Assembly (NCBI RefSeq): GCF_030817275.1
Contig: NZ_JAUSZD010000002.1
Coordinates: 1,302,001-1,366,000 of the forward strand
Length of the DNA stretch: 64,000 bases
DNA from: Paenibacillus sp. V4I7
Lineage (GTDB): Bacteria > Bacillota > Bacilli > Paenibacillales > NBRC-103111
Direction of reading: 5' to 3'
The position numbers and the translations under genes were made by a program. Of this stretch, positions 36,909 to 46,596 are shown in pieces (position 1 is the stretch's first letter; each line of letters opens with the position of its first letter). The notes below the pieces were generated by a model. The model saw only the letters and a list, made by a program, of their open reading frames with translations, was not told the origin of the DNA and ran no database searches.

Positions 36909-39002
36909 ATGACACTTCATGAAGCTGAAAACACAAACAAACGCTCAATTTTAACTCAAAGCGTTTCCCAGAATGCTGCTTCACAAACAGTAGCCCCGCT
37001 CTATGACGGGACACAAGACCCTCAGTTCCAGCAGCCCTATGTGGATATCGATGAATGGCGGGATCAGCCGGTGTGCCATCGGTACATCCACGGAGGATTC
37101 GAGGGTACTAACACCAGATTTTCGTATTATTTCCCCCTGAAAGAGGATTATGAGGGACGCTTCTTTCAAGCTGTCTACCCTGTTCAGGGCAGCGAGAACG
37201 CATCCCAAAGCCATTGTGACGGTGTGGACAACAAAATTGGCTTTGCCATTTCCAGCGGCGCTTATTTCGTAGAAACCAATATGGGCGGAATGTCCCCTGA
37301 CGCTACCCTCGTTTATCGTGCGAGCGCCGCCGTGGCGCAGTTTTCGAGGGTCAAAGCAGCGGAGTTGTTCGGCCCGCACCGCCCTTACGGTTATATTTAC
37401 GGCGGAAGCGGCGGCGGATTCAAAACCATAAGTTTCATAGAAAGCACGACAGGCATTTGGGACGGCGCGGTACCTTTTGTCATCGGATCGCCCATGGCAA
37501 TTCCAAATGTCTTCACTGTACGCGTCCATGCCATGCGAATCCTCAAGGATAAGTTCCCTGCGATCATTGATGCGCTGGAGCCAGGAGGCAGCGGGGATAT
37601 GTATGCTGGATTAAATGAAGAAGAAAGACAAGCTCTTGAAGAAGTGACCCAAATGGGGTTCCCGCCTAAGGCATGGTTTGCCTATAAAGAAATTGGGGAT
37701 GGAGCGCTTACGGTTCTTTCTCCAATAGTTATAAAGGCGGACCCCTCCTATTTCGAGGATTTCTGGACGGTTCCCGGATACCTTGGCGCCGACCCAGAAA
37801 GTTCTGCTTCTCGGGCGCGTCTTCAATACAAGACCGTTATAACGGATGTCATTCGACCCGAAACGCACGCGGCTTCGGATTCTGACAAATCGGTGAATAT
37901 GGGAGTCGACGAAGCCTGGAAAATGCTTACGGAGGCTGAGGGGAAAGTGCCTTCCTTCCGCTTGGATAATGTTCCTAAGGGGGACGTGTATCTGGATGGG
38001 GCATTTATACACATAACTAGTGGCGAGGCCGCTGGCGAGAAAATCCCTCTAGGCCAGTTAAACGGGAACGTCGTCACGATCAGCTCGGCATTCGGATTTT
38101 TCCCATCGGCTCAAAGCCTGGATAAAGTGAAGCCGGGCGACGAGATCGTACTGAATAACTCGGACTATCTCGCCATCCAAACCTATCACCGGCATCAGGT
38201 TCCGACCCGCGATTATTACGTATGGGATCAGTTTCGGGACGATAATGGTGACCCGTTGTATCCGCAGCGTCCATTCCTGGTAGGGCCTTCCGTTACAGGA
38301 GCCGGCTCGGTTCAAAACGGCCGGTTTGAGGGGAAAATGATCGTTGTGCAGACACTGATGGACGAAAGTGCATTCCCTTGGCAAGCCGATTGGTATCGAA
38401 CCAAAGTCAAAGAATCGCTGGGAGAGAATCTTGAGGATCGTTTTAGACTTTGGTACGTAGATCACGCATTGCACGCCGATACGAGTTCGAACGATGTATT
38501 GGACGGACTGCATATTGTAAGCTACATCAGCGCCCTGCATCAGGCGCTTCGCGATCTGAGCGCATGGGTAGAAAGAGGCGTTACCCCTCCTGCCAGCACC
38601 AGTTACGAAGTTATCGAAGGCCAGGTCGTCGTTCCATCCAAAGCCGCCGAACGTAAGGGCATTCAGCCGGTCATAACCCTGAACGCCAACGGCGGCGAGT
38701 ATGCCGAGGTTTCGGTGGGCGAGGTTGTCTCCTTCTTGGCGACAATCGAAATACCGCCGTATACCGGCAAGATCGTATCTGCAAATTGGGATTTTGAAGG
38801 GGAAGGCACTTATCCAATCGACGGAACCTTTAGCCACGTCAATGAAGATGCCTCACAGGTTGTTGTCGAGGCGGCATATGCGTTCTCCAAACCCGGCACA
38901 TACTTTCCCGTATTGCGCGCGGCGTCAAACAGGGAAGGCAATGGCAGTGACCTGTATACTCAAGTTATGAATCTTTGCCGTGTAAGGGTCGTGGTAAAAT
39001 AA
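36909..39002 (+). CDS. Large tannase-like alpha/beta-hydrolase with C-terminal PKD-like domain
   Basis: This 697-residue protein has no signal peptide and is probably cytoplasmic. A candidate catalytic triad can be read: Ser167 in the nucleophile elbow YIYGGSGGGFK, Asp485 in VQTLMDES, and His519 or His522 in YVDHALHAD, in the order and spacing expected of the alpha/beta-hydrolase fold. An insertion of roughly 200 residues with LDNVPKGDVYLDGAF and a beta-rich stretch lies between nucleophile and Asp. Residues about 605-695 form a PKD/Ig-like beta-sandwich (VSANWDFEGEG, YAFSKPGTYFPVLRA). The layout recalls tannase/feruloyl-esterase-like proteins, but CS-D-HC disulfide features are absent and the specificity is unknown. 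AAGGAGGTATACT precedes the ATG. In this locus an esterase freeing acyl groups from a plant glycoside is a reasonable guess. Confidence 0.6.
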   Translation: MTLHEAENTNKRSILTQSVSQNAASQTVAPLYDGTQDPQFQQPYVDIDEWRDQPVCHRYIHGGFEGTNTRFSYYFPLKEDYEGRFFQAVYPVQGSENASQSHCDGVDNKIGFAISSGAYFVETNMGGMSPDATLVYRASAAVAQFSRVKAAELFGPHRPYGYIYGGSGGGFKTISFIESTTGIWDGAVPFVIGSPMAIPNVFTVRVHAMRILKDKFPAIIDALEPGGSGDMYAGLNEEERQALEEVTQMGFPPKAWFAYKEIGDGALTVLSPIVIKADPSYFEDFWTVPGYLGADPESSASRARLQYKTVITDVIRPETHAASDSDKSVNMGVDEAWKMLTEAEGKVPSFRLDNVPKGDVYLDGAFIHITSGEAAGEKIPLGQLNGNVVTISSAFGFFPSAQSLDKVKPGDEIVLNNSDYLAIQTYHRHQVPTRDYYVWDQFRDDNGDPLYPQRPFLVGPSVTGAGSVQNGRFEGKMIVVQTLMDESAFPWQADWYRTKVKESLGENLEDRFRLWYVDHALHADTSSNDVLDGLHIVSYISALHQALRDLSAWVERGVTPPASTSYEVIEGQVVVPSKAAERKGIQPVITLNANGGEYAEVSVGEVVSFLATIEIPPYTGKIVSANWDFEGEGTYPIDGTFSHVNEDASQVVVEAAYAFSKPGTYFPVLRAASNREGNGSDLYTQVMNLCRVRVVVK

Positions 39003-39090
39003 ACCGACATAGGTTTCTAAACGATTATCGATCTCAGCAACCTGCTTATTTTGTAAAGATAAAGGGTAAATTCATAATTCATATTCGTCC

Positions 39091-39126
39091 AAACGCCACA
39101 GCGGTTCATATTGTGGCGTTTTGGCT
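39091..39126 (+). terminator. Terminator after the hydrolase gene
   Basis: AAACGCCACA pairs with TGTGGCGTTT around an eleven-base loop, followed by TGGCTTTA. Confidence 0.75.
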
Positions 39127-39176
39127 TTATGTGTATGATGGAAGCAAGATTACATTTAACCTAAGGGGCCGATGAC

Positions 39177-40931
39177 ATGAACATTCGCAAATGGCATGGG
39201 TGGCGAAGTTCCTTGCGATACAAGCTTATAGCAAGCGTACTCATCATGACGATGCCGCTGGTCGGCATGCTCTTGTATAACAACTTTTATGCCATTCATG
39301 TCGTTCGTGGACAAGTTGCCGATTCTTATAAGAATATGTTAACTCTTTACATGAACCAGATCGATACTGGCCTGAACGATAGCGATTCCTACATGAATAC
39401 GGTGGCCGGTTCCAATTATGATCTGGTGTCACTCGGTCAGGCTGCAACGGATTCGGATTATTATAGTGCGAAAGTTTACTTGTTCAACAGACTTTCCAGG
39501 GATATCTCGTTATACAATTCGTTAAGTTCATTCTTTGTGTATGAAACACGTCGGCAGGATTATATGGATATCTCCAAAAGCAATGATGTTTCACTTGAGG
39601 AAAAAGAGAGTGTTGAGCGCCATATCATCGATTTGATTCATTCCCAGCAGATTCCAAAAGGGATCTCCACGAAAAGATGGCAGTATTTCCGAATTGGACA
39701 AGACTATTACCTTATTGATATCGTTCAATCAGGTAATGTTTATCTGGGAGGTTGGGTAAAGACCGAACAATTGTTAAAGCCTCTCCGCTCCCTTCAAATC
39801 GGAGAGGGAGAGGTTTTATTAGCCAATGGACAGGGTGAACCCATAACGGATACGAACCTCGTAAGCGACAATGGCATCGAACTGCACAAGAACATAAGTG
39901 AATATTATCTGTCGGGTATAACCAAGAAGTTTCTTGTCGTCGGCGCTGCGTCCAATAGAGGAGACTTCAATCTGGTCGCCCTTATTCCAGATACTCATAT
40001 TTTGGCCAAGCTTCCTTATCTTCAGTGGATCGTTTGGCTGATCACGATCGCCTCTTTACTCTTTGTACCCATCGGTCTGTATTCCATGAGACAGGCCATC
40101 TTGGTTCCGTTATATCGGGTCTTGCTCACCATGAAGAAAGTCCGCGAAGGGGACTGGAGCAGCCGGGTAGTTCTAACCAACACTTCGGACGAATTTAAAC
40201 TGCTCGGGGGATCATTTAACGCGATGATGACGGAGATCGAAACGCTTCGCGTCAACGTTTACGAAGAACAGCTGAATAAACAAAGGGAGGAATTGCAGCG
40301 GCTGCAGCTGCAGGTCAACCCCCATTTTTTCCTAAACACATTAAACATCGTTTATAATCTGGCCAAGGTCAAGAACCATGAATTGGTCTTGGAAATGACA
40401 ATGTCCTTGATTCATTATTTCCGGTTTATGTTTCGCAGCAACACCTCTTTCGTGAAAATGAAGGATGAGCTGGATCATACCCGGAATTATCTGAAAATCC
40501 AGAGCTTACGATTCCCGGGCCAGCTGACCTGGACCCTCGATGCTCCGGATTATTTAACGGATGCTCCGATTCCTCCTCTTATCATTCAGTCGTTCGTCGA
40601 GAATTCGATTAAACATGCCGTCACGATGGATGAGCCAATTGCCATTTCCGTACAGATCGATTTCTTGGATGAAGAGAAAGGTTCCAGAATGAAAATTTGC
40701 ATCAAGGATACCGGACAAGGATTCAATAATCAGGTGCTTAAAGATTTGCAAGCAGGCAAAAGAATCGAGAATGATCAGGGGGAGCACACCGGGATCTGGA
40801 ACGTGCAGCGGAGGTTGAGATTGTTGTATGACGAAACCGTATCTATTCAATATGATAATGATAAGGAAACCGGCGGAGCGGTAGTGGAAATCATTCTTCC
40901 TACCAACCCGGGTATGGAGGAAACAACATGA
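39177..40931 (+). CDS. Sensor histidine kinase, YesM type
   Basis: This is a 584-residue membrane kinase. Helix 1 lies at about 17-34 (LIASVLIMTMPLVGMLLY), an extracellular sensor region follows, helix 2 is at about 280-304, then a HAMP linker, the His_kinase motif QVNPHFFLNTLN at about 379, and an HATPase N-box IIQSFVENSIKHAV with the later DTGQGF G-box. The gene follows a terminator and has its own weak ribosome site TAAGGGGC. It overlaps its partner response regulator by four bases (ATGA). It probably senses the extracellular glycoside, possibly together with the binding protein encoded downstream. Confidence 0.92.
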   Translation: MNIRKWHGWRSSLRYKLIASVLIMTMPLVGMLLYNNFYAIHVVRGQVADSYKNMLTLYMNQIDTGLNDSDSYMNTVAGSNYDLVSLGQAATDSDYYSAKVYLFNRLSRDISLYNSLSSFFVYETRRQDYMDISKSNDVSLEEKESVERHIIDLIHSQQIPKGISTKRWQYFRIGQDYYLIDIVQSGNVYLGGWVKTEQLLKPLRSLQIGEGEVLLANGQGEPITDTNLVSDNGIELHKNISEYYLSGITKKFLVVGAASNRGDFNLVALIPDTHILAKLPYLQWIVWLITIASLLFVPIGLYSMRQAILVPLYRVLLTMKKVREGDWSSRVVLTNTSDEFKLLGGSFNAMMTEIETLRVNVYEEQLNKQREELQRLQLQVNPHFFLNTLNIVYNLAKVKNHELVLEMTMSLIHYFRFMFRSNTSFVKMKDELDHTRNYLKIQSLRFPGQLTWTLDAPDYLTDAPIPPLIIQSFVENSIKHAVTMDEPIAISVQIDFLDEEKGSRMKICIKDTGQGFNNQVLKDLQAGKRIENDQGEHTGIWNVQRRLRLLYDETVSIQYDNDKETGGAVVEIILPTNPGMEETT

Positions 40932-42541
40932 CCTATCAAATGTTGCTAGTGGATGATGAGATACATGCCATCGAAGGTGTGAAATCGGATCTTGATCTGA
41001 ACAAGCTGGGAATAACAGGGTTATTTACGGCTTATAATATCAGACAGGCGAAAGAGATATTGGATAAAGAGATCATTGATATTCTGCTTTGCGATATTGA
41101 AATGCCGCAAGGCAGCGGATTGGAGCTGTTGTCCTGGGTACGGGAGCATCATCCAGACACGGCAACAATTTTCCTGACAAGTCATGCCGATTTCAAATAT
41201 GCCAAGGAAGCACTGCAGCTGGGGAGTCTCGATTATCTGCTGAAGCCCGTTCTTGCGGGCGACTTGGAGAATGCCATTCGAAGAGCGCAAGGCGTGATTG
41301 ACCGGAACAGTGAAATCAGCAGGAATAGCAAGTCCCATCAATTATGGCTGAAGCATCATTCCTTGATCATCGAGCGGTTTTGGCTGGATATCATCAACCA
41401 CTCAACACCAAGTCATCCGGCCGCGATCCGCGAGCAGGTAGAACGTCATCATATCCCGGTATCGGAAGATTCCAGGTTTCTTCCGATTTTGATCTCCGTT
41501 CAGAGATGGAAAAAAACATTGAAGCGCAGAGATGAGAAGATTCTAGAGTACGCCCTCAAGAATTCTGCCGAAGAACTCATTATCGACAGCCATGGGACCG
41601 GAATATGCTTTCACCTGGAACGGGGGATGCTGCTTGTGATCCTTGTTGCGAGCTGTGGAACGGATTGGAAATATGCTCAAGCAACGGAGGCATGCAATCA
41701 ATTTATTGATTCCTGCAACCGTTATTTTTACTGCGACTTGTCCTGTTATTTCGGTGAGCCCGCAGAGGCGCATGAGATAGCCGACATGCTAACGAAGCTT
41801 AGGACTCGTGACCGCAACAATGTAGCCTTTGTAAATCAAATTTATCCCTATCATGATACCGGGCACACTGATCAGCCTATTAAATTGCCAACACTGAGTA
41901 GCGTATCGTCCCTACTCAAGTCAGGCACGAAGGAATCCGTCATTCAAGAGGTAGAAAAGTTTCTTGGCGATCTCGTTCGTAACCAAGAGATGGATGCTGA
42001 GGTTCTGCATCAATTTTACCAGGACTTTATGCAGGCGCTTTATTCCTTCCTGAACTTGAGAGGGGTTCAAGCCCATCAACTATTTGGAGATGATGAATCA
42101 AGGCGCGTTTCGGAAACGGCGGGGCGATCCGTAACCGATATGCTTGCTTGGGTTCATCATGCCGTGAATAAGGCGATGATTCAAGCTGAGGCGGTTAAAG
42201 AGACGGATACCGTCGTCCAAACCATCAGACGATATATTGCTCTTAACATAGACCAGGATTTGTCCCGGGAAATGATTGCGGATCAGGTCTTTATGAATCC
42301 TGATTACTTGTCAAGAATTTTCAAAAAAGAAACGGGATATTCGATATCGGACTATGTCCTGCTGGAGAGAATCAAGCTCGCTAAGGAATTATTGTCCCAA
42401 ACGAACATCTCTATAAGCGCCATTGCTTCATCCGCAGGATACACCAATTTTTCCCATTTCACCAAAATATTCAAAAAATATGCCGGGATAGGACCGACAG
42501 AATATAGAAGTCAATTCGGGCATGGAACAAACGTTCATTAA
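40928..42541 (+). CDS. Response regulator, YesN type, likely activator of the glucuronide locus
   Basis: This 537-residue regulator has a receiver domain with acidic VDDE, phospho-acceptor Asp56 in LLCDIEMPQG and LKPV switch Lys, a central region of about 300 residues, and an AraC double HTH from about 435 (MNPDYLSRIFKKETG, AGYTNFSHFTKIFKKYAG, GPTEYRSQFG). TATGGAGGAAAC inside the kinase gene serves as ribosome site. AraC-type DNA-binding domains read pairs of directly repeated half-sites. The 23-bp-phased repeats placed at four promoters in this locus, one overlapping its own stop codon, are the natural targets. Confidence 0.92.
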   Translation: MTYQMLLVDDEIHAIEGVKSDLDLNKLGITGLFTAYNIRQAKEILDKEIIDILLCDIEMPQGSGLELLSWVREHHPDTATIFLTSHADFKYAKEALQLGSLDYLLKPVLAGDLENAIRRAQGVIDRNSEISRNSKSHQLWLKHHSLIIERFWLDIINHSTPSHPAAIREQVERHHIPVSEDSRFLPILISVQRWKKTLKRRDEKILEYALKNSAEELIIDSHGTGICFHLERGMLLVILVASCGTDWKYAQATEACNQFIDSCNRYFYCDLSCYFGEPAEAHEIADMLTKLRTRDRNNVAFVNQIYPYHDTGHTDQPIKLPTLSSVSSLLKSGTKESVIQEVEKFLGDLVRNQEMDAEVLHQFYQDFMQALYSFLNLRGVQAHQLFGDDESRRVSETAGRSVTDMLAWVHHAVNKAMIQAEAVKETDTVVQTIRRYIALNIDQDLSREMIADQVFMNPDYLSRIFKKETGYSISDYVLLERIKLAKELLSQTNISISAIASSAGYTNFSHFTKIFKKYAGIGPTEYRSQFGHGTNVH

Positions 42542-42606
42542 GTCGTGAAAGCGTTATTAATAAAGTCGTCAAAGTGTTAGTTGATAATGGGGGCAAGCGC
42601 TATGAT
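42540..42606 (+). promoter_or_regulatory. Activator-type promoter with two 23-bp-phased direct repeats (binding protein)
   Basis: Boxes AAGTCGTGAAAGCGTTATT (42540) and AAGTCGTCAAAGTGTTAGT (42563) are 23 bp apart. TATGAT follows 19 bases after the second box at 42601-42606. Box 1 begins inside the stop codon of the response regulator gene. Confidence 0.75.
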
Positions 42607-42644
42607 GAAAGTGTAATCAAACGATAACTATTGGGGGGAATACA

Positions 42645-44174
42645 ATGAGAAGGAAAGTGAAGGTTGCTAGTTTATCGCTTGTAGCGGTTATGTTAATGAG
42701 TATGCTCGCCGCATGTTCGTCAACAAAGAACGAAGGCGGCAGTGCATCGAGCATAACCCCTACTTCAAGCGTAAGCACGGATAAAGCGACGAAAGACCCA
42801 TACGAAATCACGATGGCCATTCCGATTTTCGGAGCGGTACCCAAGGACGTGGAAGCGGTTCAAGCCGAAATCAACAAAATATCACAAGCTAAAATCAACG
42901 CTACGGTGAAGATCCTTCCCATCAGCATCGGTGCTTGGCAGCAGCAGATGAATCTAATAACGTCCGGCGGCGAAAAGTTGGACTTAGCTATTTCATTTGG
43001 TGCAAGCTACGGCAGTGCAGCGACAACAGGTAAAATTGTTCCGATTGATGATCTCTTGTCGAAATACGGCCAGGGAATCCAGCAAGCGGTTGCACCCGAA
43101 TATCTGAAGAGCGCACAAGTCGGAGGGAAGATCTACGGCACGCCAAATATCAAAAATTATGGCGGTAGAACTGGCATTATTATGAGGAAAGACCTTGTTG
43201 AGAAATATAAAATCGATGTTGCTTCCATAAAAACACTGGACGATGTGGAGAAAGTATTAAAGACGATTAAAGAGGGCGAGCCTACTATCGCTCCGCTGGC
43301 AAGCGGCTTATCCCCTCTTCTGGAGAGCTATCAAACCTATGATAAACTCGGTGATCGATTTGGTGTTTTGCCTGGTTTCGATAATGGACTGAAGGTAGAA
43401 AACTATTTTGAATCCAAAGAATATGAAGACTTGTTGAAACGGATGAATTCCTGGTTCAAGTCCGGATATATCAACAAGGATGCAGCCACGACCCAGACCA
43501 ATGAATTTGATCTCATGAAAGCAAATAAGGCATTTGCCTACATTGCGAAATATAAACCGGGATTTGTCGAACAGGAAATGCGAAAAACCGGTAAAGAAAT
43601 GGTATGGGCTGATTTGCTTCCGGCAGCTTATGCGACGACTGATGATGTACTTAACGCATTGTGGACGATTTCCAAAAATTCCGGCAATCCTGAACGTGCC
43701 ATGATGTTCCTCAATCTCATGTACAGCGATAAAAATATCACTAATCTGTTGTTGTGGGGCATCGAAGGAAAGCACTACGTAAAGGTTTCGGATAATGTCA
43801 TTGATTATCCGTCTGGCGTAGATGCGAAGACGGTCGGGTATTCCAATCAAAACTGGATTATTGGCAATTCATTCCTAACCTACCCGTTTAAAACAGACGA
43901 TCCGGATCTGTGGAATAAAACGAAGGCATTTAATGAACAAGCCATTAAATCGAAAGCACTCGGCTTTTCTTTCAATTCGGAACAGGTCAAGAACGAGATT
44001 ACAGCCCTAAATAATGTATTGGAACAATATAGAAAAGCACTAGAGACGGGAGCCGTTGATCCGACCGATAAACTGCAGGAGTTCAGATCCAAGCTGAAGG
44101 CCGCAGGTATGGACAAAGTCATCGCGGAAAAACAAAAGCAGTTGGACGCTTGGGCGGCTGCTAACAAAAAATAA
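42645..44174 (+). CDS. Sugar-binding lipoprotein of the glucuronide-locus importer
   Basis: This is a 509-residue solute-binding protein with a lipoprotein signal peptide ending LAAC (Cys24) and a Ser/Thr-rich linker. Family features include the ATVKILPISIGAWQQQMNLI core, AISFGASYGSA, TPNIKNYGGRTGIIMRKDL and a C-terminal helical SKLKAAGMDKVIAEKQKQLD. GGGGGGAATAC precedes the ATG. Strong transcription from its own activator-type promoter would let the cell make binding protein in excess over the permeases at 34946-36810. A terminator follows. Confidence 0.92.
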   Translation: MRRKVKVASLSLVAVMLMSMLAACSSTKNEGGSASSITPTSSVSTDKATKDPYEITMAIPIFGAVPKDVEAVQAEINKISQAKINATVKILPISIGAWQQQMNLITSGGEKLDLAISFGASYGSAATTGKIVPIDDLLSKYGQGIQQAVAPEYLKSAQVGGKIYGTPNIKNYGGRTGIIMRKDLVEKYKIDVASIKTLDDVEKVLKTIKEGEPTIAPLASGLSPLLESYQTYDKLGDRFGVLPGFDNGLKVENYFESKEYEDLLKRMNSWFKSGYINKDAATTQTNEFDLMKANKAFAYIAKYKPGFVEQEMRKTGKEMVWADLLPAAYATTDDVLNALWTISKNSGNPERAMMFLNLMYSDKNITNLLLWGIEGKHYVKVSDNVIDYPSGVDAKTVGYSNQNWIIGNSFLTYPFKTDDPDLWNKTKAFNEQAIKSKALGFSFNSEQVKNEITALNNVLEQYRKALETGAVDPTDKLQEFRSKLKAAGMDKVIAEKQKQLDAWAAANKK

Positions 44175-44180
44175 AGGCAT

Positions 44181-44217
44181 GAGCCTGGTCCTCTTTTGAG
44201 GAGCAGGCTTTTATTTT
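44181..44217 (+). terminator. Terminator after the binding-protein gene
   Basis: GAGCCTGGTCCTC pairs with GAGGAGCAGGCTT, with a small mismatch, followed by TTATTTTTA. Confidence 0.75.
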
Positions 44218-44247
44218 TAGCTTAATGTCGAGTGAGGGCTTTGCAAT

Positions 44248-44314
44248 AAGTCGGCAAAACACTATTGGAGAAGTCGTGAGAGTGTTAGTTAGAAGCGGGA
44301 ATTTCTCTTATGAT
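44248..44314 (+). promoter_or_regulatory. Activator-type promoter with two 23-bp-phased direct repeats (glucuronidase)
   Basis: Boxes AAGTCGGCAAAACACTATT (44248) and AAGTCGTGAGAGTGTTAGT (44271) are 23 bp apart. TATGAT follows 19 bases after the second box at 44309-44314. Box 1 is the more degenerate of the pair. Confidence 0.7.
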
Positions 44315-44320
44315 TGAATT

Positions 44321-44693
44321 AAGGCTATTGCATAGGAACAGGCTTAGCAGCAGCGTATTACGTTCCAGGGAATTTCTTAGATTAAGGAGGTTAGATGCAG
44401 TGCCATCCCAAATCAAGCAATACTCTAATCCGGTAATAATTTTCCGGGTGTACCGATCTTCCATTGCCGTGATCTCGTCCATTGAAAGCAAGTCGGTCAC
44501 TGCTTAACTCGCAAGAGCCAGTTGGATATGGAAGGGTGCAGAAGCTCGATGGGAATTACGCCCCGTCCCTCCGTTTCCATAAGGGCCGCTGGGAATGGAA
44601 GAACCTCTATGGCTCCTGCATTCTTTGACTGGTTCGGATACACCCCGCTTTCGTAAATTACAATAACCTTAACTACAAAGGAGTTAGAGAAAA
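44321..44693 (+). other. Long untranslated leader of the glucuronidase mRNA, with a short reading frame
   Basis: If transcription starts about seven bases after the TATGAT at 44309, the leader is about 370 nt, much longer than in the other units of the regulon. It includes AAGGAGG at 44384-44390, four bases before a short frame 44395-44436 encoding MQCHPKSSNTLIR. It also holds GC-rich stretches able to pair (for example around 44565-44600). The region could contain leader-based control or be the scar of a lost gene. I recognise no riboswitch family. Confidence 0.3.
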
Positions 44694-46496
44694 ATGTTAT
44701 ATCCAATTGTAACGGAAACCCGCAGCATGATCGATTTATGCGGCATTTGGAATTTTAAACTTGATACAGGAAAAGGATTTGAAGAAGAGTGGTATATCTC
44801 TTCCCTTACTGACACAATCTGTATGTCTGTGCCATCTTCATTTAATGATGTAGGGGTCACGGGTGACATTCGGAATCACGTAGGCTGGGTATGGTACGAA
44901 AGAGACTTTTCGGTACCGGGTCTGCTGTTATCGGAACGAATTGTGTTACGCTTTGGTTCCGCTACGCATAAGGCAAAGGTTTATGTGAACGGCAATCTCG
45001 TCGCGGAACATATAGGCGGATTCACACCGTTCGAAGCCGAAATTAATCCGTACTTGCAAGCAGGCAAAAATCGTTTGACGGTTGCCGTGAACAATATCGT
45101 AGATGAAACGACGCTTCCGATGGGCACGTATAGCGAAACGGAGGTGCCCGGACTGGGCAGAGTTGTCAAGAACAGCCCTTATTTTGACTTTTTTAATTAT
45201 GCGGGTCTCCATCGTCCGGTCAAGATCTATACGACACCCAAAACCTATATCAAGGATGTCGCGATCGTAACGGATTTGAATGGAACGACAGGGACCGTCC
45301 ATTATGAGGCGGCAATCGAAGGCGATACGCACGTGAAGGTAACCGTCGTTGACCAATCGGGTGCAACCGTCGCAGAAGCTGTCGGCCTTTCCGGTTCGAT
45401 CCGCATCGAAGACGCGAAGCTGTGGGAGCCGCTTGCTGCTTACCTGTATAGTCTTAAGCTTGAATTGATTCAAGATGGACAAGTAATCGACGCATATGAA
45501 CAGCCATTTGGGATCAGGACGGTTGAGGTGAAGGACGGAAAATTCTTAATCAACAACAAGCCTTTCTATTTTAAAGGCTTCGGTAAACACGAGGATACCC
45601 CGATTAACGGGAGAGGATTGAATGAAGCTGCCAATGTGATGGATTTCCGGTTGATGAAGTGGATCGGAGCCAACTCGTTCCGGACTGCGCATTATCCTTA
45701 TTCGGAAGAAATCATGAGACTAGCAGACAGAGAAGGGATTGTTGTCATTGACGAAACACCCGCCGTCGGTATGCATCTGAGCTTTAATGTCACGCCTCAA
45801 AGGGGACCTAAGAGGAATACTTGGGAAGTATTGAAGACTCAAGAGGTTCATCAGGAAGTCGTGCGGGAACTCATCGCACGCGACAAGAACCATCCCAGCG
45901 TGGTGATGTGGTGCATTGCGAATGAGCCGGCTTCCGAGGAAGACGGAGCGGAGGAGTACTTCCGGCCGCTCATAGCACTGGCCAAGGAGCTGGACCCGCA
46001 AAAAAGACCTGTAACGATTGTCAATATTATGATGGCCACACCTGATCGCGATAAAGTGGCGGAGTTGGTCGATGTACTGTGCCTTAACCGCTACTATGGC
46101 TGGTATGCGTTTGGCGGAGACTTCGAACTTGCCAAGATCAAGCTGCGTGAAGAATTAAATAGCTGGTGCGAGCGTTGCCCTGGCAAACCGATCATGATGA
46201 CCGAGTATGGCGCCGATACAATTGCTGGCCTGCACGATGTCGATCCAGTTATGTTTACAGAAGAATACCAGGTTGAATACCTGCGGGCTAATCATGAGGT
46301 ATTCGATGAATTCGAGCATTTCGTCGGCGAGCAGGTATGGAATTTTGCTGATTTTCAGACCAGCCAAGGCATCATTAGGGTTCAAGGGAATAAGAAAGGG
46401 ATATTTACGCGGGATCGAAAGCCGAAATATGCGGCACATGAACTTCGTAGAAGATGGCAATCCATTCCGGAATTCGGCTACAAAGGAAAGCAATAA
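44694..46496 (+). CDS. uidA: Beta-glucuronidase, GH2
   Basis: This 600-residue cytoplasmic enzyme is colinear with Escherichia coli GusA/UidA, from [10 protein letters not shown] and SSFND at the N-terminus to the end. The jelly-roll, Ig-like and TIM-barrel domains are in the usual order. Catalytic residues are acid/base Glu411 in IANEPAS and nucleophile Glu504 in MTEYGAD. The glucuronate carboxylate-binding motif NKKG has Asn566 and Lys568, the same numbering as in E. coli, which strongly supports glucuronidase over galactosidase activity. AAAGGAGTTAG precedes the ATG. No obvious mammalian-microbiome-type loop insertion is evident. It releases glucuronic acid from imported glucuronides. Confidence 0.95.
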   Translation: MLYPIVTETRSMIDLCGIWNFKLDTGKGFEEEWYISSLTDTICMSVPSSFNDVGVTGDIRNHVGWVWYERDFSVPGLLLSERIVLRFGSATHKAKVYVNGNLVAEHIGGFTPFEAEINPYLQAGKNRLTVAVNNIVDETTLPMGTYSETEVPGLGRVVKNSPYFDFFNYAGLHRPVKIYTTPKTYIKDVAIVTDLNGTTGTVHYEAAIEGDTHVKVTVVDQSGATVAEAVGLSGSIRIEDAKLWEPLAAYLYSLKLELIQDGQVIDAYEQPFGIRTVEVKDGKFLINNKPFYFKGFGKHEDTPINGRGLNEAANVMDFRLMKWIGANSFRTAHYPYSEEIMRLADREGIVVIDETPAVGMHLSFNVTPQRGPKRNTWEVLKTQEVHQEVVRELIARDKNHPSVVMWCIANEPASEEDGAEEYFRPLIALAKELDPQKRPVTIVNIMMATPDRDKVAELVDVLCLNRYYGWYAFGGDFELAKIKLREELNSWCERCPGKPIMMTEYGADTIAGLHDVDPVMFTEEYQVEYLRANHEVFDEFEHFVGEQVWNFADFQTSQGIIRVQGNKKGIFTRDRKPKYAAHELRRRWQSIPEFGYKGKQ

Positions 46497-46596
46497 CCAA
46501 CAGATTGATTATGATGATATCTCTCACCATGCTATACAAATAGTCTCAATCTTATAATAAGATCGTACTGGCAAATACAGAAAGGTGGACTGCTTT

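Noticed and set aside
36981..38837. Several long minus-strand frames inside the large hydrolase gene
   Set aside because: They are antisense shadows of a gene with strong ribosome site and coherent fold motifs.
32406..44314. The phased repeats as a degenerate CRISPR array
   Set aside because: Each site has only two boxes, sits at a promoter at constant distance from the -10, and has no spacer-like variable units or cas genes nearby.
44497..44706. Minus-strand frame in the glucuronidase leader (contains ALMETEGRGVIPIELLHPSI)
   Set aside because: It looks somewhat protein-like but starts inside the glucuronidase gene, has no ribosome site and no recognised family. It might be an old remnant, not a gene.
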